Assembly: GCA_030272155.1 (NCBI GenBank)
Contig: CP126197.1
Location: forward strand, 806,001 to 870,000
From: Tetradesmus obliquus
Lineage: Eukaryota; Chlorophyta; Chlorophyceae; Sphaeropleales; Scenedesmaceae
Length of the DNA: 64,000 nt
Direction: 5' to 3'
Made by a program: the position numbers and the translations under genes. Shown piece after piece: positions 36,235 through 48,863 of this stretch (positions are counted from its first letter, which is position 1; the number at the start of each line of letters is the position of its first letter). Below the pieces are notes generated by a model. That model worked only from the letters and a program-made list of their open reading frames with translations, was not told where the DNA came from and did not search any database.

Positions 36235-39200
36235 CAGGTAAAGCGTGGGTCTCACGATGGGGTGGCGCGGCTTGGGGCGGTGCCAATCAGAGTCAGATGG
36301 CTGCGGCAGCGCCGACCTGTAAAAGCAGCAACAGCAACAGCAGCAGCAGCAGCAGCAGCAGCACAGGTGACGCGTGGGTCTCACGATGGGGTGGCGCGGC
36401 TTGGGGCGGTGCCAGTCTGAATCAGACGGCTGCGGCAGCGCAGACCTGTACAAGCAGCAGCAGCAGCAGCAGCAACAGATGTGAGGCGCTGGGCCCACTG
36501 TGAATGGCGCGGCTTGGGGCGGTGCCAGTCGCTGTCTAACGACTGCGGCAGCGCAAACCTGCAGCAGCAGCAGCAGCAGCAGCAAAGTGCAAGCTTCAGG
36601 CATGTCGTGCACACGAGGGTCTTGAAAGTAGTACAAGAGCCTTGCCGCATCAGCGGTGCAATGGGTGTCGCATAGCGCTTGACTGTTGGTGTGATAAAAT
36701 TGGCAAACTCAATGTGGCGGAAGAGCTCAGATGCCCCCTGCAACAAACTGTGCAAGCTTACATGGGCACAGCGCCAACCGCTGCAGCACGGACGCTTACA
36801 ACTCACCTCATGCAGGCCTCCAGCACAGGCAGTGCTGTCATGCTGCGCGGCACCTGGCTGTGCATAACAGAGCCCAGCCCCCAGCCCCAGCTCGCCAGCA
36901 GCCAGCCTTGTGTGTGCACTGATGCGCAACAACCAAGGCTAAGCACGAGTCCTGCCGTACATGTAACCAGCCAACCTCCAACGTGGGCAGCATGCGCCAC
37001 ATGTGCACCAGCTGTCACATGACACACAACCAACAGCATGGCTGCAGTGTCGCAGCATCTTTACGCACCTCATGCAGGCTTCCAGCACAGGCAGTGCTGT
37101 CACGCTGCGCGGCACCTGGCTGTGCATGGCAGCCCCCAGCCCCAGCTCCCCAGCAGCCAGCCGTGACCAGCCCTCCAGCACAACAGAGCCAGCAGCACCC
37201 TCCAGCAGCGCAGGACCACCTGCTGCTGCTGCTGCTGCTGCCGCTGCTGCTGCATCGCCAGCAGCCTGCTGCAGCGGACCGTTCGCTGCTGCTGCTGCAG
37301 CATCTGGCGCTGTTGCTGCTGCTGCTGCTGCCGCTGGCTGCTGCTTGTCAGCTGCGGCTGCTGCTGCAGGCGCGCCGGGGCCTGCTGCCTTGGCGCCTGC
37401 TGCTGCTGCTGCTGGTAGGCCCTTGGCAAGCACTGCTGCTGCAGTGGGAGCCGCACCTTGCTGCTGCTGCTGCTGCTGCTGTGGGGCATCAGCCGGCCCT
37501 GCTGCTGCAGGTGCTCCAGCAGCAGCTGCTGCCTTTGCTGATTCTGGCAGCCCAGCCATCCAAGCACCAAGCCTGCCGCCAGAAGGCGCACCGGGTGACG
37601 GCGCACCTGCTGCTGCTGGTGATGTGGGACCAGCTGCCTGCGCCTGCTGCTGCTGCTGTGCCTGCTGCTGCTGCGCCGCCTGCTGCTGCTGTTGCTGCGC
37701 CTGCTGCTGCTGCTGCGCCTGCTGTGCAGCTGCCAGCGCTTCTTGCTGCTGCTGCTGCTGCTCCTGCTGTTGTGCTTGCTGCTGCTGCTGCTGCTGCTGT
37801 TGCGCCTGCTGCGCTTGCTGTGCTGCTAGCTGCTGTTGCTGCTGCTGCTCCAGCTTCTGCTGCTGTTCCCGCACACCAGCTCCCACTAGAGCAGCTAGTG
37901 TCACACCAGCTGGCCGCCCAGCTGCTGCTGCTGCTGGCGGTGTAGGTGCCGGCCCCGCACCCACAGGAGGTGGCGGCGGAGGCGCTGCTGCTGCTGCTGC
38001 AGAGGCCGTTGCTGGTCCATTCTGAGCTGCTGCTGCTGCTGCTGGCGCATGATCTGCTGGAGACCCTGCTGCTGCTGCTGCGCTGCCTGGCCCGCCACGC
38101 GCCTGCGTATGCAGCGCACACAAGGCAGTGGCACAGGGACAGGAGTGAAGTCATGACTAATCCCAGCAGTGCATGCCTGTCATGTCAGCTATCCTCCTAT
38201 GTGCATGCATCACGACAACATACCAGCACAGCGCGACCAGCAGGGTATATCCCCGCCATCCCACTCTCTCGGGATTTGACACCAGACCCTGGGGTTTGGG
38301 TTGGGGCGCCCCTGGACCATGCCCACAAAGTCTCAAGCCTGTCTGAGAACTTTTGAATTAGGATCTGTCCCCCTTGACCCACCTGCTGTGCAGGCGTGTG
38401 CGGCAGCTCCCCAGACGCCCGAGGCGTCAGCTGCGTGCGCGGCGACGGCGGCACCACTGCCCCACCACCAGCAGCAGCAGCCGCCGGCGGCTGGATCGGC
38501 GCTGCGCCGAGTGGCGACGGCAGCGGCATGCTGCCAGGTGCTGCGCCGCTGCCGCTGCTGCTGAGGGGTGGCGGGCGCGGCAGCACACCATGCGGGCCCG
38601 ACTTGGGCCGCTCATCCTCCTCCAGCGGCTTCACACTGCGAGGGGGCGTGAAGTTTGGGGTGGAAGTGTGAAGTTGAGCGTGAAGTTGGGTGTGATGTTA
38701 GGTGTGAAGTTTGGTGTGAAGAGCACTGTGAAGTTCGCGCATGGGCTGGTGCAGGCTGCTGCACTGGCTGGACCGTGTTAGAACTCGGGTGGCAGTGGGC
38801 AGGGCATGTGCAGCTGCGAGATCAGCCAAAAGCACTGTAAAGATGGACAGTTTGAACAAGAAACAAAGCAGATCTGCGCACCTTCAAGCAGTGCTTGTCC
38901 AGGAGACCCCCTGCCCAAGGTCCCCCAGCACTGTGCACACGCTTATCGAGTCCGCCCGCCTACACATAACATGCCGCAGCATTGCTGCTGTTACACTCGC
39001 CACGCCAAGGACAGCACAATACACACAGCGCCCCGCCACTCACTTGCTGTTGCCCTGCGCGATGAGCTGCGCCTTGACTGCTGCTGCTGCCGCGCGCTCC
39101 CGCTCCCGCTCCTTCTCCTTCTCGCGCTCCTCGTCATCCTGCAGCATCAAAACAGTCACATGCATAAGGGCACACTTATGATCGTGGCATTATGTCAAAC

Positions 39201-42200
39201 ATGTCGGCAAGATATGTACGCTCGCACTCCTTCTCCTTCTCACGCCTCATCATCCTGCAGCGCATATACATAGCACAACACATGTTAGTGACGGTGCGTC
39301 ATACATTTCATGTGTTGACAGAATATGTGCGCTAGCGCTCCTTCTGCTTCTCGCGCTCCTCATCCTGCAGCGCTCAACATGTGACACATACGGTCACACG
39401 ATTGACCATGGCACCACTGACACATGCTGGCAAGATATGCGCGCTCCCCTCCATTCAACGCTCCTCATCGTCCTGCAGTTCACGCAGGAAAACTTCCGAG
39501 TTTTGGAAGCCCAGGTTTCGAACAATTACACAAAGAGACCCTGCCCAGTGAACTGCTAGGAAACACACCTTGCCGCCGCCACCGCTGCCCTTGGGTTTGC
39601 CGTCCTTGGCTTTCACGCCCATGTGCGCCCCAACGCCCGCCACCAGGGACGCTGCTGGTGCGGCCGCCTCCACAGCCTCCAGGCGGTCCACATGAACGTT
39701 ATAACACACAAAAGCAGCCCACACCTTGCCGCCGCCGCACTCGACTTGCCCACATCTGTGGGAACAGTGCAACTACACTGCGATATGCACACCGTGTTAA
39801 AGACAATTCGCACCTTGCCGCCGCCACCGCTCCCCTTGGGTTTGCCGTCCTTCGCTTTCACGCCCATGTGCGCCCCAACGCCCGCCACCAGCGATGCTGC
39901 TGGAGCAGCAGCCTCCACGGCCTCCAGGCGGTCCGCGATGTCGCAGTACATGTCGTCGGTGTTATCATAGTGCTCGTCAAGCTCCATGCCCTGCAGCATG
40001 GTATAACATTGTTAGGAGTGTTACATTGGATGTTACTTGTGTTAAATTGCAAAACACTGTGTGTGCGTTGGTGTTGGTGTGCACCAGTGCAGTACATGTC
40101 GTCCGTGTTGTCACAGTGCTCGTCAAGCTCCATGCCCTGCGGCACGTTATATTATGTTGCATTCGTGTTACTTTCATGTTAAGTTGGTGTGCATGACGTA
40201 TATGGGTGCATGTGGGTATACAGGGTGTGCAGTTGGTGTCAGCGTGCGCCGCAATACATCTTGTCTATATTGAAGTACTCAAGCAGCTCCATGCCCTGCA
40301 GTATGCTGTAACATGTTACAACATCACAAAAGCACGAAACAACCATGCAGCCCAAGCACAAAACTCACCAGGTGGTAGTCCAGGTCATCTTTGAGCGGGT
40401 CTTTCTCCTCAAACGTGATGGCGTTATTGTCCAGGCAGTCGCCACAAAACCCTGGAAGCTCAGTGCACCTAAACCCCAACCCTTCACATTGCTAAAACCA
40501 CAAACCCTGCCCACCATGTAGTAGTCCAGGTCATCCTTGAGCGGATCGATCTCCTCGCTGGTGATGGCGTCGTTGTCCAGGCAGCGCAGCGCCTTCTCCA
40601 GCGCGCTGGTGTGCTTCTTGTGCACAGTGACCACCTCCTCGAGCTACAGCATGATGAAGCAGCAGCAGCAGCAGCAGGGGCAGCAGGGGCAGGATGTAAA
40701 GAACAGGCCAAATGCATGCACTTGTGTGCTTCTTGTGCAGCGCAACCACCTCCTCCAGCTGCAGCAGCGGCAGGATGTGAAGGAAACAGCAAATATACAC
40801 CGCTGTGTTCCTTGTGCTCATTGACCACCTGCCGCAGCTGTATGCTGTGAACCCCGCGCACCTGCACCAGGCGTGGCGGCGGCTTGGCCTTCTTTTTTGA
40901 CTGGCCGCCAGCTCCTCAATCTCTTACTCAGAAGATTCAAATCATGTCAAATCTATGGTGAAATCAAACCTGCGCACCTGCACCAGGCGTGGCGGGGGTT
41001 TAGCCTTCTTCTTGAGCCCCGCTGCCAGCTCCTCCGTCCCGTACGCAAAAAGACTCAACCAAGTCAAGTCTATGGTCTAATACACCCTGCGCCCCTGCAC
41101 CAGGCGTGGCGGCGTTTTAGCCTTCTTTTTCAAACCCGCCGCCAGCTCCTCTATCTCGTACGCAGAAGACTCAAATAAGTCGAATCTATGGTCTATTAAA
41201 CCCTGCGCACCTGCACCAGGCGCGGCGGCGGCTTGGCCCTCTTTATCAAACCGGCCGCCAGCTCCTCTATCTCATACTCGTACGCCACCAACAAGCAACC
41301 ACCAACAGCAGCCACAGCCTCTTGCAAAGCTGCCACTGCCCACCAGAACCTACCACACACCCATCATACACACCCCGCACGCTGCTCTCCCATTGCCCTA
41401 TGTTTAAGTCTGTGCCTTGGCAGCTGTCTTGATGCAAGCACAATCAACACATACACACACCTGCACCAGGCGTGGCGGGGGTTTAGCCTTCTTCTTGAGC
41501 CCTGCAGCCAGCTCCTCCATCTCATACTCATACGCCTCAATGGCCACATGCAGCCGGTCCACCATGTCATTGATCCACTCGCGGCTCTCAGCCTTGGCCT
41601 GCTCCTTGGGGTCAAGCTTGTCAGCCTGCAGGGGAAAAAAGCAGCGGCAGATGCGCACAGCAGGGTTTGAACAGGGGCATGAGGCGGTTCAGCCGGTCCA
41701 CCATGTCATACGTCCACAAGCGGGACTCGGCCTTGGCCTAGCTGCAAGTCAAAGCACACCACGCTGGGACTGCTGCCACGCGCTGCTTGTTGCATATACC
41801 GCAATCCCCAGCGCTGCCTGGCATCAAGTGGCCCCGAGATGTTGCTGCTGCTGCTGCTGCTGGTACTTCTTTTGACACTGCAAAGGTGCTCACGGCCGAT
41901 CGTACCAGTCCTGTTGCTGTAGCGCCAATGTTGCTGCTGCTGCCAGCACAACATGCAATGTACCCGCGCCGATGCTGCCTTTCTGTGCATCAACTGCCCG
42001 CTGCATACAGATCACTGCTGCTCTTTCCAGGCACCGCCCATTGCGCGCCGCACCTGCCCCAGGGGCCTGCCTGAACTAACGTGACAGCCGCACACGCTGC
42101 TACTGCTGCTGCTGCTGCTCTTTGGCTATTTCTCTTCAGCCACCTGATACACCTAACCCAGCCTTGCTGTAGCAGATGCCGCTTACGAGCTGCTGCTGCT

Positions 42201-44541
42201 CTCTGCGACCGCATCGCACGCCCCATAGGCACTTTGCTGCAGCTTCTTCACTGCAGCAAACGCAGTGCTGCTCCTCGACTACATCACTTTCTGCTGTGGC
42301 ACCTGCCCCAGCGCCGCCTCGCTGAGCTGCTTCACCTTGGCCTCTGTGCCACACTGCCGCTGCTACCGCATGCCTCTATTGCTTCTACTGCATGTTGCTT
42401 CAGACACATCGCACGTGCCCCAGCGCCGCCTTGCTCAACTGCTTCATCTTGGCCTCTGTTTCGCCCTGCCGCTGCTACCGCATGCCTCTATTGCTGCTGC
42501 TGCATGTTGCTTCAAACGCATCGCACCTGCCCCAGCACCGCCTTGCTGAACTGCTTCATCTTGGCCTCTGTTTCGCCCTGCCGCTGCTACCGCATGCGTC
42601 TATTGCTGCTGCTCCATGTTGCTTCAAACGCATCGCACCTGCCCCAGCACCGCCTTGCTGAACTGCTTCATCTTGCCCTCTGTCCCACACTGCCGCTGCT
42701 ACCGCATGCCTCTATTGCTGCTACTGCATGTTGCTTCAAACGCATCGCACCTGCCCCAGTGCCGCCTTGCTGAACTGCTTCATCTTGGCCTCTTTTTCGC
42801 ACGTCTTGAAGCGCTCCATCTCCCGCTCTATGGACTTGCGAGCCTCCATCAGCGCGCTCTTGTCCTTGATGTCCGCGCCGGATATCCTGCAAGCATAACA
42901 CAACAGGCAAGGCACATGGTACAAGCGGCACCACTATACAAATGTCTATACGATGCGCAGAGTTGTCCTTGATGTCCGCGCCAGATATCCTGCAAGCACA
43001 CCATGCACAACGGTTCATTGTAGGGCGGTTTCCTTGCAGCACAGTGCAGTGTGGCACAGCCCCAAGCAGCGCAGACTTGTCCTTGATGTCCGCGCCAGAG
43101 ATCCTGCAAAGAGACATCAGGCACAAATGGTCAACGTAACACAATTGCAGAGCTGCACACATCAGCGGGACCCAGTGCAGTGTGGCACAGCCTCGGTAGC
43201 GCAGACTTGTCCTTGATGTCCACGCCAGAGATCCTGCAAAAGGCATCAGGCACAACATTCAGCAAAGCGGGGCACCGTGCAGTGCGGCGCATGGCAGCCC
43301 ACTATCGCACAGCATCCAGCAGCGTGCTGTTGTCTTTTCAGCCCGCGCCAGAGATCCTGCAGCGGAAGCAGTCGAAATGCACCACAAAAGGCAACAACAC
43401 CGCAGTTCAGTGCTGCGTGACAGTGCAGAGCAGCACAGCCCCCAGCAGCGCGGACTTGTCCTTGATGTCCGCGCCGCAGATCCTGCAAAGAGACAAGCGA
43501 GGCACTGACATTTCATTGCAGCGCCGTCTTGCAGGACATACGTAGCGTACGAAACAAAGCACGCGGTGCAGCCCAGCATAACAGTTTCTAGCGCTGGCAC
43601 ACAAGGGACAGTTAACCCAGCCCAGTGCTGCACAGACACCGCTTGCCAGGCAGACAGCGCGTGCTGGTGCAGCCAGATGCGTGCAAGGTGCGGTGTGGGA
43701 GCAGGGACAGGGTGGAAAAGTGCAGCTGCTGCATTCCTTGTCATCTCGTACCTGCAGAACGTGCTCAGGTGCCATTTGCTATCTGTACATTGGCAGGCTG
43801 CTGCATCAGCAACAGCAGCTGCAGCAAGCAATGCACCAAAGCATCAGCCACACCATGCAGCACAGAAACATCATTTCCAAGCTTCTGACTGACGTTTAAC
43901 GGTTTTCTTACAATTGCAACATGCTTGCACAGCGTGCAGCCTGCTGTTGCTGTTGCTGCTGCTGCTGTCCGGTTGCTGCTGCTGCGCCTCTGCTGCTCAC
44001 CATGACTTGATCTGGTCACGCAGCCGCTGCAGCTTCTTGATCTCCTTCTTGAGATCAGCCTCAAACTTCTCCTTCTGATTGGCGTTCTCCGTGTCGTGCA
44101 CCTGCCACAGCAGCATGCACAGTGCCCTGTCAACCGCTGCACTGCTGTGGAGCCCTGCTGTCAATGCCAGGGCCGGCCATGCTGTCACTGCTGGCTGGAA
44201 AACTAAAAACTTCTGTTAGGTTGCAACTTTTCTCCAGAACGAGGTCGCGGAGGGGGCCGAGTAACCCAGAAGCCGATAGATGGCTGATGGGGCTGTTCAA
44301 CAAGCCACCCCAGGCAACCTGGCGTATCCAACCTCATCCTAAATCTCATACAAGCGTACCTTTTGCCATATTTGATCAAACTCGTCTATGCCCTCCTGCA
44401 CTTTCTTCAAGCATCGATCGATCTCGCTCTGCACGCAGCAGCACCGTGTTCAAGTTCTAAACGAACACCAAAGCATTTTATGGATCAAAAAACGTGCGAA
44501 TGAGGGTCCCCACACACCTGCAGCTTGCGTGCAGCACCCAT
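34285..44541 (-). CDS. NOT3: CCR4-NOT complex subunit NOT3 (CNOT3/NOT5)
   Basis: Scaffold subunit of the CCR4-NOT deadenylase and transcription-control complex. Exons in transcript order: 44518-44541, 44360-44428, 44001-44101, 42751-42886, 41461-41625, 40515-40643, 39814-39990, 39044-39138, 38383-38635, 37069-38102, 35995-36193, 35198-35320, 34694-34755, 34285-34327. All junctions keep phase, giving 869 residues (plant NOT3 is ~845, human 753). The N-terminal coiled-coil Not3 domain (1-~210) shows [41 protein letters not shown] and RDQIKSW, then CLDNDAI..E. The middle (383-~690) is Gln/Ala-rich. The C-terminal NOT box (~730-869) has [55 protein letters not shown] and a short LEDE tail. It is divergent to the transporter at 45096. 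Introns are packed with exon-edge echoes. Confidence 0.93.
35060..35130 (-). repeat. Echo of NOT3 exon 12 end
   Basis: Downstream copy of the [15 protein letters not shown] end of exon 35198-35320 (about 35077-35128). The donor is altered to a ctgagt-like sequence. Confidence 0.75.
35580..35935 (-). repeat. Three echoes of NOT3 exon 11 end
   Basis: Copies at about 35862-35935, 35722-35800 and 35582-35665 repeat [21 protein letters not shown] with gtgcg or gtgcgg-type donors. Divergence increases with distance from the real exon end at 35995. Confidence 0.82.
36255..36935 (-). repeat. Echoes in NOT3 intron 10
   Basis: Three copies of the exon 11 start (about 36260-36320, 36380-36448 and 36500-36560; [18 protein letters not shown]), each behind (CTG)n-acceptor sequence on the sense strand, plus one copy of the exon 10 end (about 36800-36935; [19 protein letters not shown]). 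The remaining stretch 36600-36750 reads openly but has no family match. Confidence 0.8.
39230..39745 (-). repeat. Echoes of NOT3 exon 8 start and exon 7 end
   Basis: Three copies of the exon 8 start ([11 protein letters not shown]) at about 39228-39258, 39340-39370 and 39455-39477, each at a gcag acceptor. One good copy of the exon 7 end at about 39569-39690 ([20 protein letters not shown]) and a fragment at 39723-39745. Confidence 0.78.
40080..40440 (-). repeat. Echoes of NOT3 exon 7 start and exon 6 end
   Basis: Exon 7 start ([16 protein letters not shown]) is repeated near 40089-40141 and, more degraded, near 40250-40300. Exon 6 end ([11 protein letters not shown]) is repeated at 40371-40440 with its flank. 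Confidence 0.78.
40726..41290 (-). repeat. Echoes of NOT3 exon 6 start and exon 5 end
   Basis: Exon 6 start ([12 protein letters not shown]) is repeated at 40726-40765 and 40800-40850. Exon 5 end ([22 protein letters not shown]) is repeated four times at about 40858-40925, 40974-41050, 41093-41165 and 41209-41288, each followed in the sense direction by a gtgcg/gcgcag-type donor region. Confidence 0.83.
41684..42740 (-). repeat. Echoes of NOT3 exon 5 start and exon 4 end
   Basis: Exon 5 interior/start (AKAESR..DMVDRL) is repeated at 41684-41760. Exon 4 end ([11 protein letters not shown] plus gtgcgatg donor) is repeated four to five times between about 42296 and 42690 in a roughly 117-bp tandem unit. 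The units also hold (CTG/CAG)n-like stretches. Confidence 0.82.
42945..43495 (-). repeat. Five echoes of NOT3 exon 4 start
   Basis: Copies at about 42956-42992, 43071-43106, 43199-43240, 43312-43362 and 43447-43492 repeat the [12 protein letters not shown] start of exon 4 with a tttgcag-type acceptor. Each stops without reaching the exon body. Confidence 0.85.
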
Positions 44542-45095
44542 TTTAGCTAGGCTTCCCTCTCAACGCACAAGCCAGCACCCATGTAAAGCCATTTCTAACC
44601 TACTCAATCAAAGCACACTCAGGCACAGCGCACCCTGCTCATACGCGAAAATGGGCAGCACAACAGTAGCAGTGACCTGGGCCCACGGCTCAAAATGGTA
44701 ACCACCCTTGGCGCACGCTAGGCACTGCAAGCAGCATTCGCCACCCAACATATACAACGCTTAAGTATACGCTGTCGAGTCCACGCACCGCGATGCACAT
44801 GCCAGGATGTCAGCTGTGCTGTGAACTCTTGCCTTGGAACTTTCATCTATTGCATTTCACTTACCAGTGCAGCCCGTATCAGACGTAGTGAGATATCTTT
44901 CAATTGCGAACTAACCTCTCGAGCATCTGGCATCGCTGCAGCACGTGTGGCAGCAGTTAGACCAACTGTGCAATGACATCAGCAAGCTTGGACGCCTCAC
45001 CACTCAATTTGTAGTGCAGCAAACCCTGCAGGCAACATGAGTGCACATCTGTCTGACATTAACCTGCAGTAGCAGCTGCATTGCAGCATAGCAGG
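44542..45095. promoter_or_regulatory. Divergent promoter region, NOT3 and MFS transporter
   Basis: The 554 bases between the start codons of NOT3 (-, ATG at 44541) and the transporter (+, ATG at 45096) must hold both 5' UTRs and promoters. No clear TATA box or named element was identified. Confidence 0.5.
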
Positions 45096-46177
45096 ATGAG
45101 CAGCAGCAGGACTGTGAGATCCCCTGCCCCACCAGATGGCATGGAGCAGCAGCAACAGGACGCTCAGCAGCATGCAACCTCCGACTCTGCACACCTGCTG
45201 GCTCACCACAGAGACACAGCACACCACCGGCAAGCAGCAGCAGGCATTATCAGGCTTAGCCGCAGCAGCAGCAGGCAGGACAGCCCAGATAGCCAGCACC
45301 TGCTGCCTAGGAATGCAGCTGCTGCTGCAGGACACCAGCAGCAGCAGCACGAAGTGGCGCAGGATTGCCCTGTCCTGCAAGCAGCTGAGCGTGCAGTATC
45401 CATGCGCGTGTTGCCTCTCCTACTGCTGCTTGTGATGGTTTCCTACAGTGAGTTTCCTGATAGTGCAGGTTAGCGACAGAAGGTGGTGTGCAGCAGTGCA
45501 AGCAACCGCCCTGGTGTCCACACAGAAGCAGCCGCCGCATAAGCTGCCCTGCACAAGCATATGCACCTGCTCTTCACAGTCAGCAAAGTACGCAGCACTC
45601 ATCCCAGCATGCATGCCAGCAGCGCCCACAGACGCTTCGCCAGTGCTGCTTAGCGCATGTGTGGCAAATGCAGGCTGCAGACCATCCCTATCTGTCAGAC
45701 ACTGGGTGCATAGCTGCGACAGAATCTCAGCCTGCTGCATTTTTCTTTGCCTCACACAAGCAGTCATGCGCCTGCGATTAGTGTCAGATGGCATGCAGAC
45801 AGATCTCCTCGCTGCTTATCTTTACTTACACTTTGTCATACCTGCAATCTGTCAATCACGCTGTCCCTGCTGGCATGGCTGTGGCGCACTGCAGTCGACC
45901 GGACAAACCTCAGCTTTGCCAGGTGGGCAGCAACCGTTACATATGCGGTTTGTGACATGTAACAGCTTCCGCTTGTGTGGCAGTGGGCATCATTGCTTCT
46001 AGTCAGATCAATATGTCGCCAGGATACACACACCTGCACATGCTGCCACCTACTGCCAGCATTAGTCGCGCCATGCTCTGCCCACAACATGGGTATGCAT
46101 TGCTCAACCTCACCTGCTCAAGCAGCTCAATCACAACATGCCGTTGTTTGTACCTCAGGCAACACTTGAGCCTGCTC

Positions 46178-46212
<35 letters not shown>

Positions 46213-46282
46213 ACTACTATAGCCCACACTTGCCCCCTCAGCATCCAGCTCAGCCGTGACCGAGCCTCGCCAGCACCCGAAC

Positions 46283-46314
<32 letters not shown>

Positions 46315-46389
46315 GCTGCTGTGGCCCACACTTGCCCCCTCAGCATCCAGCTCAGCCGTGACCCGAGCCTCGCCAGCACCCGAACCTGC

Positions 46390-46423
<34 letters not shown>

Positions 46424-47238
46424 GCTGCTGCCGCAGCAGCAGCATCCAGCTCAGCCGCGACCTGGGCCTCGCCAACACCTGAATCTGCTGCTGCTGCTGC
46501 TGCTGCCGCCGCCGCCGCAGCATCCAGCTCAGTCGCGACCTGGGCCTGTCCAGCACAGTCTACGGCCTAGGCAGTGGTGCCTTCTTCCTGGCCTATGCGG
46601 CGGGGCAGCTGCCCGCCAACCTGCTGCTGCTGCGCTTCGGGGGCCCTGCCTGGCTCGCTGCCATCACCATCGTGTGGGGCCTCGCTGCCTCGGTGAGTTA
46701 TTGCCAGGTCCAGCAAGTTGTTGCTGATCATCGTGCTGCGGGGCTGAGCTGCACCTGTGAGTGGGGCAACCTGTGGCACAGCCTTGGCCCTGAAAGTAGC
46801 TTTAGCCGTCGTGTGGTAATCAATTTTGCTTGGGGCCCCTGTCTGGCTCGCTGCCATCACAGTTGTGTGGGGCCTGGCTGCCTTGGTGAGTGATTGCTAC
46901 TAAACCATAGCATAGCTAAGGAGTGGCTGGATTCGTGTAGCTGTGGCGTGACTGGCTGCCGTCTCAGTTGTGTGGTGCCTCGCTGCCTCGGTGTGTGGTT
47001 GATGTTGCTCACTTATGGCTTGGTTTCTGTCATTGCTGTTCCGTGACTGGCTGCCATAACAATTGTGTGGGGCCTGGCTGCCTCGGTGAGTGGTTGCTAT
47101 GGATTTGGATGGCTGGGTTTGTGTCTTTGCTGTGGCTTGACTTGCAGCCATCAGCATCGTGTGTGGGCTGGCTGCCTCGATGAGCCTGCCTCAATGAGCC
47201 CTCTTTGTTATGGCTTTGGCATGGCTTGGTTTGTATCA

Positions 47239-47296
<58 letters not shown>

Positions 47297-47376
47297 TGTC
47301 GCCATGCAGGCGTTTGCGCTGGTGCGCGGCCCTGTGAGCTTTGTGCTGCTGCGGCTGCTGCTAGGCCTGGCTGAGA

Positions 47377-47409
<33 letters not shown>

Positions 47410-48805
47410 ACAGGCCTTTGCTCTGGTGCGTGGCCCGGTCAGCTTTGTGCTGCTGCGGCTGCTGCTGGGCCTGGCTGAGAGTGGGGCACTGCCAGGGGTG
47501 TGGTACTACGTGTCACAGTTCTACCCGGCTGACAAGACCACGCTGCCTTACTCACTCATTGAGACGGGCATAACCGTGTCACAGGTGGGTGTGCTTCAGG
47601 CGGTAGTGACACATATCTTACAGCATGCAGTGAGTTGCCAGCTGACGTGAAGAGGGATCCTGTCTTCTTTTGGCTTTGGCATACATGGGATCAGGTTGCA
47701 TCACACAGCTGTAGGCGCGTGCTTGCAGTGTAGCATGCAGCGCTGCGGGCGCATGTCGAGATCTGTTCTTGTGCATGCTGCCTGCAGGTGGTTGCTGCGC
47801 CGGTGGCTGCTGGCCTGCTGCTGCTGGATGGTGTGGGTGGGCTGCGCGGCTGGCAGTGGCTGTTTTTGCTGGAGGGCCTGCCCGCGCTGCTGCTGGGCTG
47901 TGCGCTGAGGTAAGAGAACTACTTTGAAACAGCAGACCATGTGTGGACCATAGGGTGACTGGGGCGTTGAATAATGTCAAGTACTCAGCAGCAGCGGCTG
48001 TTTTTGCTGGGGGGGGCTGCCTGCGCTGCTGCTGGGCTGTGCGCTGAGGTAACAGGACTTGTTTAGAACAGCAGAACATTTGTAAACCATAGGGTGACTG
48101 GGGCGTTGAAGAATGTTCGGCTACTCAGCAGCAGTGGCTGTTCCCGCTGGAGGGGCTGCTGTAGTGGCTGACAGAAGACCATTTGTTGACCATAGGGTGA
48201 CTGGGGCAGCAGTGGCTGTTCCTGCTTGAGGGGCTGCCTGTACTGCTGCTGGGCTGCGTGCTGAGGTAAGGGTGAATGTGTAGATCGTCCAAAGACAGGC
48301 TTGCAGGACTGCTTGGGGCTTGAAAAAGAAGTCCCCTCCAGCCGTGGCTGGTCCTGATGGAGGGCCTGCTGCTGGGGTGCGCGATCGGGTCAGAGAAATA
48401 TGGGTTTTGAACACGCTTTTCAAAGGTGCTTGAGGTATCGGGTGTGCCCCCCTTCAGCTTGGGGGCTTGTCAAGCTTGAACCCCTTGACAGCTGTGGCAG
48501 GTTGCATGGTCACTGGGATGTTGAGCATCTTGAGCTTTGCGTGGACTGTCAGGGTGGACGGCTGACGTACATGCAGAGAATTTGCTGTTGCTCTGTTTTC
48601 CCGCTGCAGAAACTGACTGTCAGCTAGCCTTGCTGCTGCCAGCGCATGTCTCTTGCCAGCGGCATAGGCATGTCCAACACCTGCTGCTGCTGCTGCTGCT
48701 GCTGCTGCTACCTTTGTGTCTCCCATGCGCAGGTTCTGGCTGCTAGCCAGCATTGCCACTGCCAGCTTCATGCCACCTACCATGTCATTCAGCCGTTACA
48801 CCTGC

Positions 48806-48863
<58 letters not shown>

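Noticed and set aside
36983-38025. 320-340-residue plus-strand Leu/Ala- or Cys-rich proteins
   Set aside because: These are shadows of the (CAG)n-rich NOT3 exon 37069-38102 on the minus strand, whose phase joins both neighbouring exons.
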